NCBI GenBank assembly: GCA_029204225.1
Contig: CM055095.1
Location: 32,239,732-32,303,731, forward strand
Direction of reading: 5' to 3'
Origin: Diphasiastrum complanatum
Taxonomy: Eukaryota; Streptophyta; Lycopodiopsida; Lycopodiales; Lycopodiaceae
DNA: 64,000 bases
Shown here: in pieces, positions 11,946 through 24,225 of the stretch
How positions within the stretch are numbered: the first letter of the stretch is position 1
How the letters are laid out: the number at the start of each line of letters is the position of its first letter
Translations under genes and position numbers: made by a program
Notes under the pieces: model-generated
Database searches by the model: none
Told to the model about the DNA's origin: nothing
Seen by the model: only the letters and a program-made list of their open reading frames with translations

Positions 11946-12783
11946 CTAAAAATAATCTTCATTTAGTTTAATGCATATGTACATAAGAGGGTCTAATTGG
12001 CAAATGCCAACTATGGTCGTCCACCTTCTCACTCTCAAGGCACATAATGCGTGGTAGAGAGATTTTTGCCACACCATCATGCATAAAGGAATGCTCTCTC
12101 CCATCACCAACTCGAAGCAAATACTCGGCAAACTCCCTTTGGTTCAACACATCACCCCCCTCAAAACCCAACACCCTCATGTTTATTTTCAAATGATGGA
12201 CCTTGACAGAATTCCAAATGGGAGAGTACTTTAACGATGCACCTACAACTTGAGCATGGTCTCCCCATTAAATTACAGGCAATATTTGTCTAAAGTCGCC
12301 TCCTAAAACAACTGGTATTCCACCAAATGTAAAATTGCTCGACCTAATGTGACGTAAGGACCTTTCCACACACTCCAATGGATTTATGTGAATCATCGGA
12401 GCTTCATCCCACATGATAAGACAACATGACATCAACAATTTACCTAGGTCTGATTGTTTTGAGATGTTGCACATAGAGGTTTCGTGCACTTCCGTTGGAG
12501 GTATTTTAAATCTCAAATGAGCGGTCCTACCGCCTTTTATCAACAATGCTGCAATACCAGAAGATGCCACAACCAATGCAATCAAACCCTTTTCACGAAG
12601 ATACGCCAACATGACATTGTACAAAAATGTCTTTCCCGTGCCCCCTGGACCGTCCACAAAAAACACACCACCACGCCCCTGAAGTACGTGACCATTAACG
12701 ACATGATAAAAAATAGCTCTTTGGTCAACGTTAGGTCGTTCTATATCGGCCTCCACACACTCCAAAATCTCATCCAAAAACAT
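11946..12783 (-). pseudogene. Helitron helicase domain (N-terminal and middle)
   Basis: Minus-strand Pif1-type SF1 helicase of a Helitron RepHel protein. Motif I (Walker A) DGPGGTGKTFLYN lies at about 12621-12655. ASSGIAALLI and the TAHLRFKIPP block follow, and motif II (Walker B) IMWDEAPM is at about 12390-12420. LGGDFRQILPV follows, then frame breaks near 12260. A further piece at 12192-11946 (NMRVLGFEGGD, EFAEYLLRVGDG) is in the expected order. The C-terminal motifs are absent here. It would unwind DNA during rolling-circle transposition. Confidence 0.9.
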
Positions 12784-13514
12784 TTCTTCACAGAAAATCC
12801 AAGATCAGTAACCGTCCTCTGTAGGGAAATCCAAAGTTCGATAAAGATTTTCCTGCAGCTTGCATTATGTCCTCCACGTCACATAAAGCTTATCTATGAC
12901 AACTTGACTAATGTTTTCACTGCTTCCAGTACACCCTTAAGCCTCAAATTGGTGAACGTAATCCTCAACCAAGTGACGATCAACGGCCTTCCATAACTAT
13001 ACGAGATTAGAGGGGGCACATGTCAACAACAAAGTTGCAAACATCAATCTCAACTGCCATGGGGTGCCCCACACAATACCCTCCTCAAAACAATCGAGCC
13101 ACTCACCGTTGTCGTCGATAAGCAACCTCCTTCTACAGGCCTCTCTAAAAGATGACAAACCTCTCCATCCACACTGCGCAAATCTTCGAAGCTTTTCGCA
13201 CCGCAAACATTCGATAAAAGCACCCGTAAATAGAAACGCTCCCCTTCAGAAGGATGGACAAAGTACATACAACCAATCATTGGGATTCTTTGGTCTTAAG
13301 TACGACAAATCCACCTACGCAAACCTTTGCTATATACAAATCTCCTAGGCAAGTCTTGATATAGACAACTCAACGCCTCAAGGTCTTCACTCGCATTTAA
13401 CTCGAAATACTTATTTAACGTCGTCTGGGCGTTTCTCTCTAGTACATCTTGCAAATCATCTTCATCATTAAAGTACATTACGTTCTGTCCTGGAAGATGT
13501 ACTGCCAAACGCAC
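12784..13514 (-). pseudogene. Helitron Rep-helicase linker region
   Basis: Minus-strand pieces in several frames: RLAVHLPGQNVMYFNDEDD (13514-13296), MYFVHPSEGERFYLRVLLSN with FEDLRSVDG (13280-13050), and CFEEGIVWGTPWQLRLMFATLL (about 13130-12997). These are standard conserved blocks between the Rep and helicase domains of plant Helitrons. At least three frame changes show decay. Confidence 0.85.
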
Positions 13515-14870
13515 AACTTATGAGTTTATGTGCACCCATGGAATATCCGAATAGTCTCCATCCTGCTTCGCTTGCAAAAAAGTACCTTGCGTTCAAGTAG
13601 TTTTCTATCTCATTCACGCCAGAAGGTGCTTCACCGTTCTCCTCTATGACCCTCGTCGTTATCATGTCCGACTCTTTGTACACATACTTGTACAAATATT
13701 TCATGTTGCGTACATGCACACACACCTCTACATTGATGTGGCACTGAAAGTAAATGCTCAACCATCTATTATACGGCACCACCCATCGGTTGTCCAAATC
13801 TACACCCTTGCTTCTAACAACAACGCCATTGTTGCTTCTTCTATACAAAGCATAATCATTGACAATGGAAGTCTCCTGAACAAACTATCTCGGATAGTTT
13901 TTGGAGCAATGCCCATCCTTCATACATGGGGCATTTGGATAACGTGATCCACATGGTCCATGCATCATGCAAGTTTTCACTTTCTCGTACAATTGAGGAT
14001 CAGTTTCCCTATCAGGAATTTCAGCGCAAACGATATTGTCAAAATCTCTCATAGTTATGGGTTTGCTAGCATGTTCGAGTATTATCAAAATATGTGCATG
14101 TGGCAGTCCCCTCTTTTGGAACTCCACAACATGCAATCTTCCTACTATGGCTCCAAATATTCCATCATCTTTCAAAAGATTGATCATACGTTGCAACTTC
14201 ATATGAAACACTCGGGAAACTAAGTCGGGCCTATCAACGGGTGTTTGCTGAAACTTCAATTCCCTTTTCACTTCCTGCCAATTCGGATTGGTTGTCATTG
14301 TGATGAACAAATCAGGACTACCCATCACTCTCACAACAACCATCGCATCTTGGTGTAGTTGGCTCATGCGGCGTGGAGATCCAATATAAGAAGAAGGCAA
14401 CACCACACGTTGATCCACCTCATTTGCAACATGGTCACCAACAGCGTCAACCAACCCGCATCGAATCTCCCAATGAAATTTTCGCTGATTCGTGGAAATG
14501 TAAGCCAAATGGTTTTGCACCAATTTTGCAAGTTCATCGCACATATACTCCTGCAATAATCTTCCGCCCAAATGCATGGGTGACATATGTCCAAATCTCT
14601 AACTTGTAAGTGATAGCTATAGAATTCTCGAATCGTGACTGTTTTATGCCTCCCATCATGTTCCTCATCCAAACCGCCCACACCTTCATCCTCTATGTCC
14701 ATCCCCACATCCCGAGTTGCACTACACCCACTACCTATGTGGGGTATTCCAAGATTCCTGTCATGCCCATGACTGGTCTCGGGTGGCGTGTCCATGCTAG
14801 GGACCGGTAGACCAACAACCCGTAAGCCTCTATGTACATGGTCATAATTAATGGTCGTGGGCCTAAACAC
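13468..14870 (-). pseudogene. Helitron Rep nuclease (HUH and Tyr motifs)
   Basis: Minus strand. The frame 14586-13885 carries the Rep core: LFITMTTNPNW and then the HUH metal-binding motif GLPHAHILI (HAH codons at 14092-14100). The catalytic tyrosine block YLYKYVYKES follows at about 13703-13669 in the 13848-13468 frame. Upstream (14870-14586) is the FYSYHLQVR block typical of the Rep N-terminal region. Frames change at about 14590 and 13870. It is the single-strand nickase of rolling-circle transposition. The 5' part is displaced to 19075-19800 by a Gypsy insertion. Confidence 0.9.
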
Positions 14871-15047
14871 TTGATGGTGAATTTGTATGGGTCTATCAAT
14901 GAGTCATTGGGGAACTGAATGACGTGGCCCAGATAAGCTGTAGAGGTGTCGAATGAGGTGTCACAGTGCACTACTAGTGGTGCATGGGCCTTGGCGGGTA
15001 TAAGTATACCTGCTGGGCTCTCACTAGTGTATGCTTGATTTGTGATG
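14759..15047 (+). mobile_element. Chromovirus 5' LTR, 3'-truncated
   Basis: Begins TGTCATGCCCATGACTGG and aligns with the LTR at 18597 as far as CTTGATTTGTGATG. The remaining part of the LTR, the primer site and the gag start are deleted, so gag sequence follows directly. The left flank ATTCC compares with AATCC at the right end, a target duplication with one difference. Confidence 0.85.
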
Positions 15048-15770
15048 GAGTTTAAACGCCCGAAAGTTGTTGAAGACTGGTTAAATCGTTGGACAAGCTA
15101 TTTTAGCTTGCACAACGTCCCAGAAGATAAACGAATATCATCGGTTCTATTGTTTCTGGAAGGCAAAGCCTCTTCTTGGTGGAGGGAACTTTCCACGAAA
15201 TCGGTGACTTGGGCTGGATTCCTAACGGGATTCTGAAAAGCTTCTGTCATGATAGACGATTTCGAGCTATATATTCGTTTTATCAACTGCAAAATGGGCA
15301 GTCGAGAACTGGACAGTTATGTCCAAGAGTTCTTGTACTCTTTGGCCAAGGTGCCGCTTTTTGATCGTAAGTTAGCACAGTGGCAATTTATTCCCGGACT
15401 GCCAGCTGATTATCAAAATGAATGCAAACGACATATCCTCAACTCACTAGAGGATGCTATCTGTGTGGTGAAAGCCTATGATAGTACAATTGTTGCATCA
15501 CGGAAAAGCGTGCACAACCAAACGGCCCTGAAACCCAAGCAAGAAAAATCTAACAAGCGTAAGAATCAATTTTTTGACGAGCTGGAAGCAGAAGCGTACC
15601 AACAATCAAAGAAAAAGAAGAATAAGAAGAAATTGGTGGTAAAAGACAAAGCACGGTTGGCGGCACTTAAACAAAATCTGTGTTTCCTCTGCAATAAACT
15701 CAGGCACCGTGCTAAACAGTGCCCCGAATGGAAAGCAAAGTCGTCAAGTTTCATGACTATGGATTTACCA
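15048..15770 (+). pseudogene. Chromovirus gag with zinc knuckle
   Basis: Gag lacking its N-terminus, with an in-frame stop near 15236 (GF*KASV). Conserved blocks are the RPKVVEDWLNRW region, LFLEGKASSWWREL and SYVQEFLYSLAKVP. A Lys-rich segment leads to the CCHC zinc knuckle CFLCNKLRHRAKQC (about 15681-15722), the nucleic-acid-binding part of the capsid protein. It runs on in frame into the protease. Confidence 0.85.
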
Positions 15771-16400
15771 ACAGGTAAATTGGAAGCCAATTTGTTAAAT
15801 GATTGTGATTGTACTTGTAACTTTAGTGCAATATCTTTCAAGCCTAATGAATTGTTTCATGTGAGAGGCAATATTTTAGAGAAAGATGTGAATGTGCTAT
15901 TTGATTCAGGTAGTACTCACAATTTTTTGAATGCTCGACTTGTGCAAAAGCTTCGAGTGCCCACCATGGCCAGTGATCACCGTTACGTGGTCCGTCTTGC
16001 CTCAGGGTCGGACACTGAGATTTGGGATGTCAAAGTCTCGAACTTAGAGCTTCGGATGCAGGACTATGTTGAGTTGTTGGATTTCCATGTCATGAATCTG
16101 GACCGGACTGATGTGATTTTGGGCTATGAGTGGTGTTTTGGCAAATCAGACTCTTTAGAGATAGATTTTAAGAATCATTCTATGGTATTTAAAGATAAGT
16201 TTGATCAGACTGTCTCTATTTCTAGAGAGACCGATGTACTTCCATCACCGATGATTTTCTTGGCTGAATTAATTGAGAAACTTCATGATTATGAGTATGA
16301 ACTCTTTCACTTGCTTTTGAAATCTCGTATGTATTGTGATGTTGGGGATGTGAATGTGTTTTCATGCTTTAACACCGAAAGTTTGCATCAGGAACAATAG
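15771..16400 (+). pseudogene. Chromovirus protease region
   Basis: Same frame as the zinc knuckle. The aspartic protease active site is VNVLFDSGSTHNFLNARL (DSG, near 15903), with the second conserved strand DVILGYEWCF near 16114. The frame ends in a TAG stop at 16398-16400. The RT N-terminus (LPPARSVDHKIDLLP) continues after it with another stop (TAA near 16528). Confidence 0.85.
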
Positions 16401-17378
16401 CTTTTGCAAGATTTAAAGCAAGAGTTTAGTGAAGTTTTTTTGAAGCAGCTACCTTATGGACTACCACCCGCTCGGTCGGTAGATCATAAGATAGATCTTT
16501 TGCCCGATAGCCGTCCTATCTTCAGATAACCATATCGGTTTAGTCAGAAGGAAGAGGAGGAAGTGGCTAGGCAGATCGAGGAGTATCTCAGGATGGGACA
16601 CATAAGACCTAGTAAATCTCCATGGGGAGCACCAGGAGTGAAAAGCCGCAAAGGTAGGCCAAGTCCTCCTATTAGATGGAATGAGAAATTAGATGAGAGT
16701 TTTTGCAGACTCAAGCTTCTAATTGCCTTAGCTCCAGTTTTGAGGATAGCGGATCCAGATTTGTCGTTCGTCATTAACACTGACACGAGTGATATGGCTA
16801 TTAGAGTTGTTCTCTTATAGGAGGGTCAGCCCGTTGCCTTTGAGAGTAAGAAACTAACCGATGCTCAGGTCAGGTACACCACTTAGGAAACAGAGCTTTT
16901 TGTTGTGATCCATGCTTTGAAATCATGGAGGCATTACCTGTACGGTAATAAATTTGTGGTTAATACGGATAATCAACCTTTGAAGTATTTTTGTAATCAG
17001 AATGATTTGCGAGGTCGTAAGGCCCAATGGGCAGAACTCATGCAAGAATTTGACTTTGAAGTGCAGTATATCAGAGGCTCATCTAATCCGGTGGCAGATG
17101 CACTTAGTCGAATTGGTGAAGTGAACGAACTTTCCTTCACTGAGATTAGTACGGACTTTTATCTCTCCCTGAGAGGTCTTTATGAGAAAGACCCACATTT
17201 TGGACCAATCTGGAATAGGGTTCTAGCAGTTTCATCAAGCGGGATTGATGATCATGGTGATCAGTTTGGTGGAAGGTTTGTGTGCCTGATGTGGATGTTG
17301 TTAAGAATAAATTTCTTTATGAATGTCATGACTCACCATGCGCAGGACATCCCAACATACATCGTACATTGGATTTAG
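16401..17378 (+). pseudogene. Chromovirus RT/RNase H with RT palm deleted
   Basis: The GHIRPSKSPWGAP block, which should precede the RT palm, is joined near 16640 to KLDESFCRLKLLIALAPVL, which belongs to the connection/RNase H side. The whole palm including YxDD is missing. RNase H follows ([45 protein letters not shown]). In-frame TAG stops lie at 16817-16819 and 16884-16886 where related elements have CAG or similar. Confidence 0.85.
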
Positions 17379-17803
17379 TACAAAGGGATTTTTATTGGCC
17401 AAAACTCAAGCCCTTTGTAGAATCTTATGTGGTCAAGTGTGACCAATGCCAATTGAATAAAGCTGAATGCCACAAGGCGGGCGGTTTGTTGCATCCACTG
17501 GATATCCCTGATAAGAGATGGGACAGTATTTCCATGGATTTCGTGATTGGGTTACCGTGGACAAATAAACAACATGATGCAATTTGGGTTGTGGTCGACC
17601 GTCTTACCAAATTGGCTACATTTATTCCGGTAAAGACCACCGCAAAGGCTTCTGATTTAGCTCAGATATTTGTAGAGCGTATGTTTAGGCTTTACGGAGT
17701 ACCAAGTGATATTGTGAGTGATCGCGATCTAAAGTTCACCGGTCACTTTTGGTCGGCCGTATTCGCTAAACTAGAGATGACACTGAGCTTGGGTTCTTTC
17801 TGA
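17282..17803 (+). pseudogene. Chromovirus integrase core
   Basis: Zinc finger (HDSPCAGHPNIHRT ... CDQCQLNKAE), first catalytic Asp in SMDFVIGLP, second in IVSDRDLKFTG. A frameshift near 17800 separates the third motif. In the resumed frame this reads DGQTKRKN, with Lys (AAA, 17820-17822) where the catalytic Glu belongs. Confidence 0.87.
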
Positions 17804-17822
17804 GATAGATGGACAGACAAAA

Positions 17823-18560
17823 AGAAAAAATCAGATGATGGAACAAATGCTTCAGGCATATGTTTCCAGACGACAATCTGATTGGGAGAAGTACCTCCCA
17901 TTGATCAAGTTTGCCTATAATAGTAGTAAGCATTCAGCTACCGGTTATAGCTCGTTTATGCTTATGTACGGTTTTGAGCCTAGGTCACCCATTGTGGTTG
18001 AGTCTCGGTCGATCAAGTTTCAGAAAGTAGTAGATTTCCTACACGATATGCAAGAAATGCTACGGATTGCACGTGAAAATGTCCAGAGTGCCAAGGATAG
18101 GGATAGACATTATGCAAATCTGAAAAGATCGTCGAGAGACTTCCAAGTGGGAGGTTGGATATATTTGAGAATCCCGAAGGATTCAAGTGTAATGTGTACC
18201 GGCAAGCATTATAAGTTGTCCCCTAGATATAGAGGACCGTTTAAGATCTTGAAAATGATCGGATCCTTAGTTTACCAATTGGAACTCTCGGATGGATCGC
18301 AAGTGCATCCCGTATTTCACGTTAGTCGTCTCAAAAAGAGTCTACGTGAAGGAGAGCATCTTGGATCTGGAGATCGGTTGGACCTGTTGAATGAATCATC
18401 AGGTGTATCTCATCTTGACCCCGAAAAGGTCTTGGATACAAACTAAACTATTGACAAATCGTATAGTTACCGAGCATCTGGTTCAATGGAGGGGATGTAC
18501 AGACGATGACGATTACTGGGAACAGGAAGGAAGCTTAAGGAGGAACTTTGCCAGTTTTTA
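17823..18560 (+). pseudogene. Chromovirus integrase C-terminus and chromodomain
   Basis: The 17835-18446 frame holds the end of the core ([21 protein letters not shown]) and the GPY/F-type domain ([29 protein letters not shown]). A stop near 18444 and a shift follow. In another frame, IVTEHLVQWRGCTDDDDYWE (about 18460-18520) is a clear chromodomain signature. The chromodomain places the element in the chromovirus clade and would direct integration to particular chromatin. Confidence 0.88.
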
Positions 18561-18596
18561 GTTCTGAGGACAGAACTTGAATAAGGGGGGCAAGAA

Positions 18597-19069
18597 TGTC
18601 ATGCTCATGATTGGTCTCAGGTAGCGTGTCCATGCTAGGGATCGGTAGACCAACAACCCGTAAGTTAATTGTGACTATAAGGGAATTGGGGCCCTTATGT
18701 ATATATGGTCATAATTAATGGTTGTAGGCCTAAACACATGGTGGTGGAGTTGGTATGGGTCTATTAGTGAGTCATTAGGGAACTGAATGACGTGGCCCAG
18801 ATAGGCTGCAGAGGTGTCCAGTGAGGTGTCACAGTGCACTACTAGTGGTGCATGGGCCTTGGAGGGTATAAGTATACCTGCTGGGCTCTCACTAGTGTAT
18901 GCTTGATTTGTGATGAGTAGCTACATGCTGTTATTGTGAATCCTCTTCCCATGACTCTGATTGATCCATAGCTTGGGGGCTAGATCCATACGATCTAGGT
19001 TTGGTTTGGTTGGTTTAGCCTCCACTGGTTTCCATGTGTTGTTGCTTTGTATGGTATGCTTAGACTAGA
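18597..19069 (+). mobile_element. Chromovirus 3' LTR
   Basis: Preceded by the purine-rich tract AATAAGGGGGGCAAGAA and starts TGTCATGCTCATGATTGG. It matches the left LTR over about 290 bp and continues another 150 bp to about GCTTAGACTAGA. The Helitron reading frame resumes a few bases later (minus strand), which fixes the insertion point. The exact 3' base is uncertain because the end is not a clear CA. Confidence 0.8.
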
Positions 19070-19074
19070 ATCCT

Positions 19075-19800
19075 GTTGTGAGGACATTATAGTCCGAACC
19101 ATCAGTCCCGTAAGGAAACATGAGCATGAAATGTAACGGGTCATATGAGGAATGGAGCTGACTGATTTGTTGCAAGCCATCATGCAAAGAATGAACAACA
19201 ATGTTGTGTAACCCATCTGTAGGGTTGCCATCCAACGGCAGCAAAACTGCTATCTCGTATGTTGTTGGGACATTGAACTGTCTATTTTCCAAGTTTCTAC
19301 CACACCCATATATGATTCGAAGATGAATATCTATCATATTGTTCACTCGCATAATTTGACGGGGACTCTTATAACTTTGCGCAAATGGATTGATCTCCAG
19401 CATCACACTCTGAAGAAGACTCAACACATCAACATGGAGATGTTGATTGAGGAACAACCATTGACTAAGTTTGCATCATCTCCATCCATTATGTATATCT
19501 GCGAGAACAAAGGACACTTACTGGGCAGTAAGGAACCTATAAGATGGCACATCCTACCAGAAACTCTAAAATCGTAAGCGCCACCCCTCGCATTGGCCAT
19601 TGATTTATTGATCTTTACCCTAAGGATGCAAAGGCAAGATATTGTTCTAATGGACTTACGAAAATGGATGCCAACTTCTTCTCCTGTTGTATACAAATGT
19701 ACCAAAATAGGAGGTGGAGACGGAATTAGTGGCAACCTAACTTTCTCTTTCATGTAACAGAAAGAGCTATTTGTCTCCGCTTTCCATCGAGAGAACTCAC
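19075..19800 (-). pseudogene. Helitron Rep N-terminal region (displaced)
   Basis: The minus-strand frame 19457-19065 reads PRQIMRVNNMIDIHLRIIYG, then FNVPTTYEIAVLLPLDG and HFMLMFPYGTDGSDYNVL, the conserved Helitron-like N-terminal block. The part at about 19800-19460 has GRMCHLIGSLLPSK and QIYIMDGDDANLVNG in broken frames. VLTTG at the edge meets NLGIPHIG at 14757 across the Gypsy insertion, showing one original gene. The 5' end is lost at the Copia junction. Confidence 0.88.
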
Positions 19801-20371
19801 TTGTCCTTACACCCCCCAACAAAATGGGGTGGCCGAGAGGAAAAATAGGAGTCTTTGTGAATGTGCAAAGTCTTTAAGACTTGATGCATCTCTACCCATC
19901 ACTTTTTTGGGGGAGGCCATAACTTGTGCTAATTACTTATGTAATAGGCTTCCTAGTAGTGCTATTGGTGGGATCTCACCATTTCAAGCTTTGTTTGGCA
20001 ATAAGCCCAATGTAAAAGACTTTAAAGTGTTTGGATGTATATGTTATGTCCACATTCCTTTGGAAACAAGAAGGAAAGAAGATGCAACTTCCTTCAAAGG
20101 AATATTTGTAGGCTATAGTGAAAATAGCAAAGGATATAGGATATTTGATCCTATTTCAAAGAAAGTAAAAGCTAGCAAGGATGTCTTGTTTGATGAATTT
20201 CAAAGTTACAAGTTGTCTCCAAATTCATCTAATCTCTTAGGTGATAAGATCTTGCAACACCCGATGAGTAGCCTCTTGAAAATGATCTTTTGGAAGATCA
20301 AAATCAAGTGCCAAAGGAGCCGAGAAGATCCACAAGGAGCAAGGCCGAGCCTTCAAGGATCACATCTTTGA
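19801..20371 (+). pseudogene. Copia integrase C-terminal part
   Basis: Starts mid-domain with YTPQQNGVAERKNRS (the catalytic Glu of the integrase core is retained), then WYCANYLCNRL-like and FGNKPNVKDFKVFGCICY, GIFVGYSENSKGYRIFDP blocks. The left side is cut at the Helitron junction, so LTR, gag and most of integrase are missing. The frame ends at 20371, with a frameshift relative to RT. Confidence 0.9.
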
Positions 20372-20433
20372 GAAAGGAAAGCAAAGGGAAGACACATCTC
20401 CTTCTACCTCTTACTCTTTTCTAACCACAATGC

Positions 20434-21883
20434 TTGAAGAACCATCATGCAAGTAGATCACAAGTTTGGAGAGATGCAATGCAAGTAGAGTTTGATGCTT
20501 TGATAGATAATCAAACTTGGAATCTTGTACACCTTCCATATGGGAAGCCACTTGCATGTAAGTGGATCTATAGATTAAAGTACAATCAAGATGGATCTAT
20601 AAGTAAGTACAAAGCTAGATTGGTTGCTAAGGGGTTTCTTCAAACTAAAGGCATAGATTATGAAAAAACATTTGCTCTTGTAGCAAAACTTGTTACGATT
20701 AGATTGATCATTTGTATTGCTACTTTATTCAAGTGGAATCTATATCAAATGGATGTGACAAATGCCCTTTTGAATGGCTACTTGGAGGAGGAAATATACA
20801 TGTTGCAACCTGAGGGCTTCATCAAGGATGGCGACTCTTGGCTTTGTGATTAGCTCTTATAAGCCTTCTTTGTACATCAAATGTAATGATGGAAAGATCA
20901 TCGTTTTAGTACTTTATGTTGATGATATCATATTGACAAGAAATGATGGTGAAGGCATAAGAAATGCTAAAGTTTCCTTGTCCAGTGAATTCAAGATGGT
21001 AGATCTAGGACTTCTTAAGTCCATACTTGGAATAGAAGCTACTAGAGGTAGTGATTTTACTTTTATAAGTCAATCAAAGTATGCTACTTCCATTCTTGAG
21101 AGGTTTGGCATGAAAGATTGTAAAGGGATAAACACCCCTATGGAGCAAACTTGTAAAGTTACTAATGATTGTGATGAAGCATCCTTTGAGGACATCACAC
21201 TCTTTAGGCAGCTAATAGGCTCCTTAATCTATTTGACAATCACTAGACCAGATTTGAGCTATAGTGTAAGCAAGTTAAGTCAATATATGCAAGGTCCCTT
21301 GATGCATCATTGGAAAAGTGCCAAGAGAGTGCTTAGATATGTCTCTTCTACTAGATTTTTTGGCATTCTCTACCAAGGATCTAACTTGTACTTGAGAGCA
21401 TTTTCGGATTCAGATTTTGTAGAAGATAAGATGGATAGAAGATCCATAAGTGCATTTGTCACTTTTCTTTGTGGAGGAGTGACATCTTGGCTTTCCAAAA
21501 AGCAAGATACAATTTCTCTTTCCTCTTGTGAAGCCGAGTACAAGGCATTGACTTCAACAACCAAAGAACTCCTATGGCTAAGAAGAATTTTGGTGGAACT
21601 TCAAGTACTAAAGGCCGAGGAGGTCCCTTGCATCTATTGTGACAATCAAGCTTCTCAACAAATTGCTACCAATCCAATCTTCCATGCTAGAACAAAGCAT
21701 ATTGAGATAGCTCATCAGTTTGTGAGGGAGAAGGTGCAATCGAAGGAGGTTCAACTTCATCATGTGTCTTCATCCGAGTGCGTAGCTGATATCTTAACCA
21801 AACCTTTGGCTAAAGATTCATTTTTCAATTTAAGAAATGCTCTTGGAGTTGTAGATATGTGTACATTAGACTTGCCAAGTTAG
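20434..21883 (+). pseudogene. Copia reverse transcriptase/RNase H with internal deletion
   Basis: RT begins with WRDAMQVEFDALIDNQTW, KWIYRLKYNQDGSI and KARLVAKGFLQTKGIDY. A stop and frame change at 20851 coincide with loss of about 40 codons: the [11 protein letters not shown] block expected before SLYIK is absent. The rest is open to 21883: YVDD catalytic box (LVLYVDDIILT, near 20920), TRPDLSYSVSKLSQ, and RNase H (AFSDSDFVEDK, SSCEAEYKAL, DNQASQQIATNP, HIEIAHQFVREK, ADILTKPL). The 3' part is the longest unbroken coding stretch of any mobile element upstream of the host gene. Confidence 0.9.
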
Positions 21884-21884
21884 A

Positions 21885-22750
21885 AGTGAGGAGGAGTGTT
21901 AAAATATCACTTCCAACTTGTTGTATCTTGTATATCTCAAGTTATTGAGCTTGATAGGATCTCACACGTGTGGAGTCTGTTCCCACGTGTGAAAGAATGT
22001 ACATAAGTCATTTGTATTAAGTTAGATTGGTTTTAGCTTGATCTCACTAGTGTGAAATTCACCTTTGAGTAGAATCTTGAAAATGGTCAAATTGGTCAAA
22101 CTTTTTGTAAATAGATTGGACTTCCATGTGAATGAGTTATTACTCACACATGTTAAGATACCATTCACATGTGTGAATAAGCTTCTAGAAGATAAGATAG
22201 GAAGATTCCATTAGATCCTATTTTATAGGAAATATTCCTATAAATGTGGAAGACTAGCATTTTGTTTTCTAGAAAAAGAGAATAGTCAACTTTGGGAAAT
22301 GAGCACATATGGCTCCCATTGGTGGATCTGGATGACTAGGCACTCTTCACACGTGTGAAGGCTTGCTGGACAGTACATACGTCATGGATGTACTTGATCT
22401 ATAAAGAGATCAACCATTTCAATGAGAAGTTGATGTGACATTGGCAAATTCTAGTTTTGTTGAGATTTCCACATTTGTCTTGAGTTTTGATGAATGAAAT
22501 GCATTTGTAAGTTAATGTACTTTACTCTCTATAAACAGGCCGTACAGGTACTATCATCCACACGTGTGCAGCCGCTCATCCATGTGTTTGATCATTTGAT
22601 CCATTGCTCTTGCTTAAATCATAGTGTAAAGCATCTAGATCAAGATCTAACATCTAGAACTCGATAGATCTTTGGATTAAGCTATCAATAACTCTTAATA
22701 ATTGATAGTACAATCAATATTTGTCATTTTTCTTTGAAAATTGATAGGCA
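21885..22750 (+). mobile_element. Copia polypurine tract and 3' LTR
   Basis: AGTGAGGAGGAG (21885-21896) is the polypurine tract, and the LTR begins TGTTAAAATATCAC at 21897. It has several palindromic CACACGTGTG and CACATGTG motifs (21963-22375, 22560). A likely promoter is CTATAAAGAGA near 22400. The 3' end is placed near 22750 (TTGATAGGCA) but no partner LTR is present, so this border is approximate. Confidence 0.75.
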
Positions 22751-23056
22751 TGACATTAGGTAAGTGTGACATTATGAAAGAGAGAGGGGGGACTTAGGCA
22801 TGACATTAAGTGTGATGGGCAATCGCGGGCAATGGCGGCTGATCTTAGTCAACGGAGATGGAGATGACGCACATGATGGATGGAGATGATGCACAATGGC
22901 AGGCAATGGCGGCCTCTCATGTGACGGGCACTCATGCGATGGAGAGCGATGGAGAGAGGGAGGGAATGGGGAGAGAGAGTGTAGGAGGAAGGAGGGCTAA
23001 TGGAGGGCAGGAGCATCGATGGAGGAAGGAGGCACAATGGGACAATGAGAATCGTG
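22751..23056. other. Short repeats before the GA array
   Basis: No gene. GCATGACATTA occurs twice (about 22748 and 22798) and variants of GGGCAATGGCGG / GGAGATGATGCACAATGG repeat several times. The sequence grades into the GA array. Confidence 0.5.
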
Positions 23057-23681
<625 letters not shown>

Positions 23682-23685
23682 GATT

Positions 23686-24225
23686 GTATTTGCATTTCCA
23701 AACATCATGGAAAATTCTAGGAGTGCTGATTTTTGGAGGGGTCAATCGATTTGTACGCCATTGAATGATGATGTGGATTTCATAATTGCACAAGTGACAG
23801 AGTTGTTTCTGCGTGATGCGTGCACATTCTATAGTGCTGATAGTGTGGTCGATAGCAACAGTAATAATGTCTATCTTGTGGAGTTTTTAAACACCTTGCA
23901 GGCGAGTGGGTGTCCACCTCACAAGTTGGTGTTAAAAGAAGGTATGATAGTGATTCTCTTGCGTACGCTAGCGTATGAGAGTGGGCTATGCAATGGTACC
24001 AGAATGATTGTGCGAAAATTGGGGAGAACGAACATTGAGGCTAAGATAGTGACGGGGAAAAATGTTGGTATGAGAGTGACTATTTTGCGCATTCCGTTGG
24101 TACCAACCAACTTAGACCTACCATTTGAGTTCAGGAGACTACAGTTGCCTATGAAACCCGCGTTCACAATGTCCATAAATAAATCACAAGGGCAGACAAT
24201 GGATGCAATGGGATTATATTTGCTA
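23686..24225 (+). pseudogene. Helitron helicase C-terminal domain (second copy)
   Basis: Plus-strand Helitron helicase tail, opposite to the Helitron at 11946-19800. Blocks are ADFWRGQSICTPLNDDVD, LLEFLNTL-like (VEFLNTLQASGCPPHKLVLK), GMIVILLRTLAYESGLCNGT, FEFRRLQLPMKPAFTMSINK and SQGQTMDAMGLYL. The final motif normally continues to a VALSR-type block, but the frame leaves the family after about 24225. These are exactly the parts missing from the minus-strand copy, so an inversion of one original element is possible. Confidence 0.88.
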
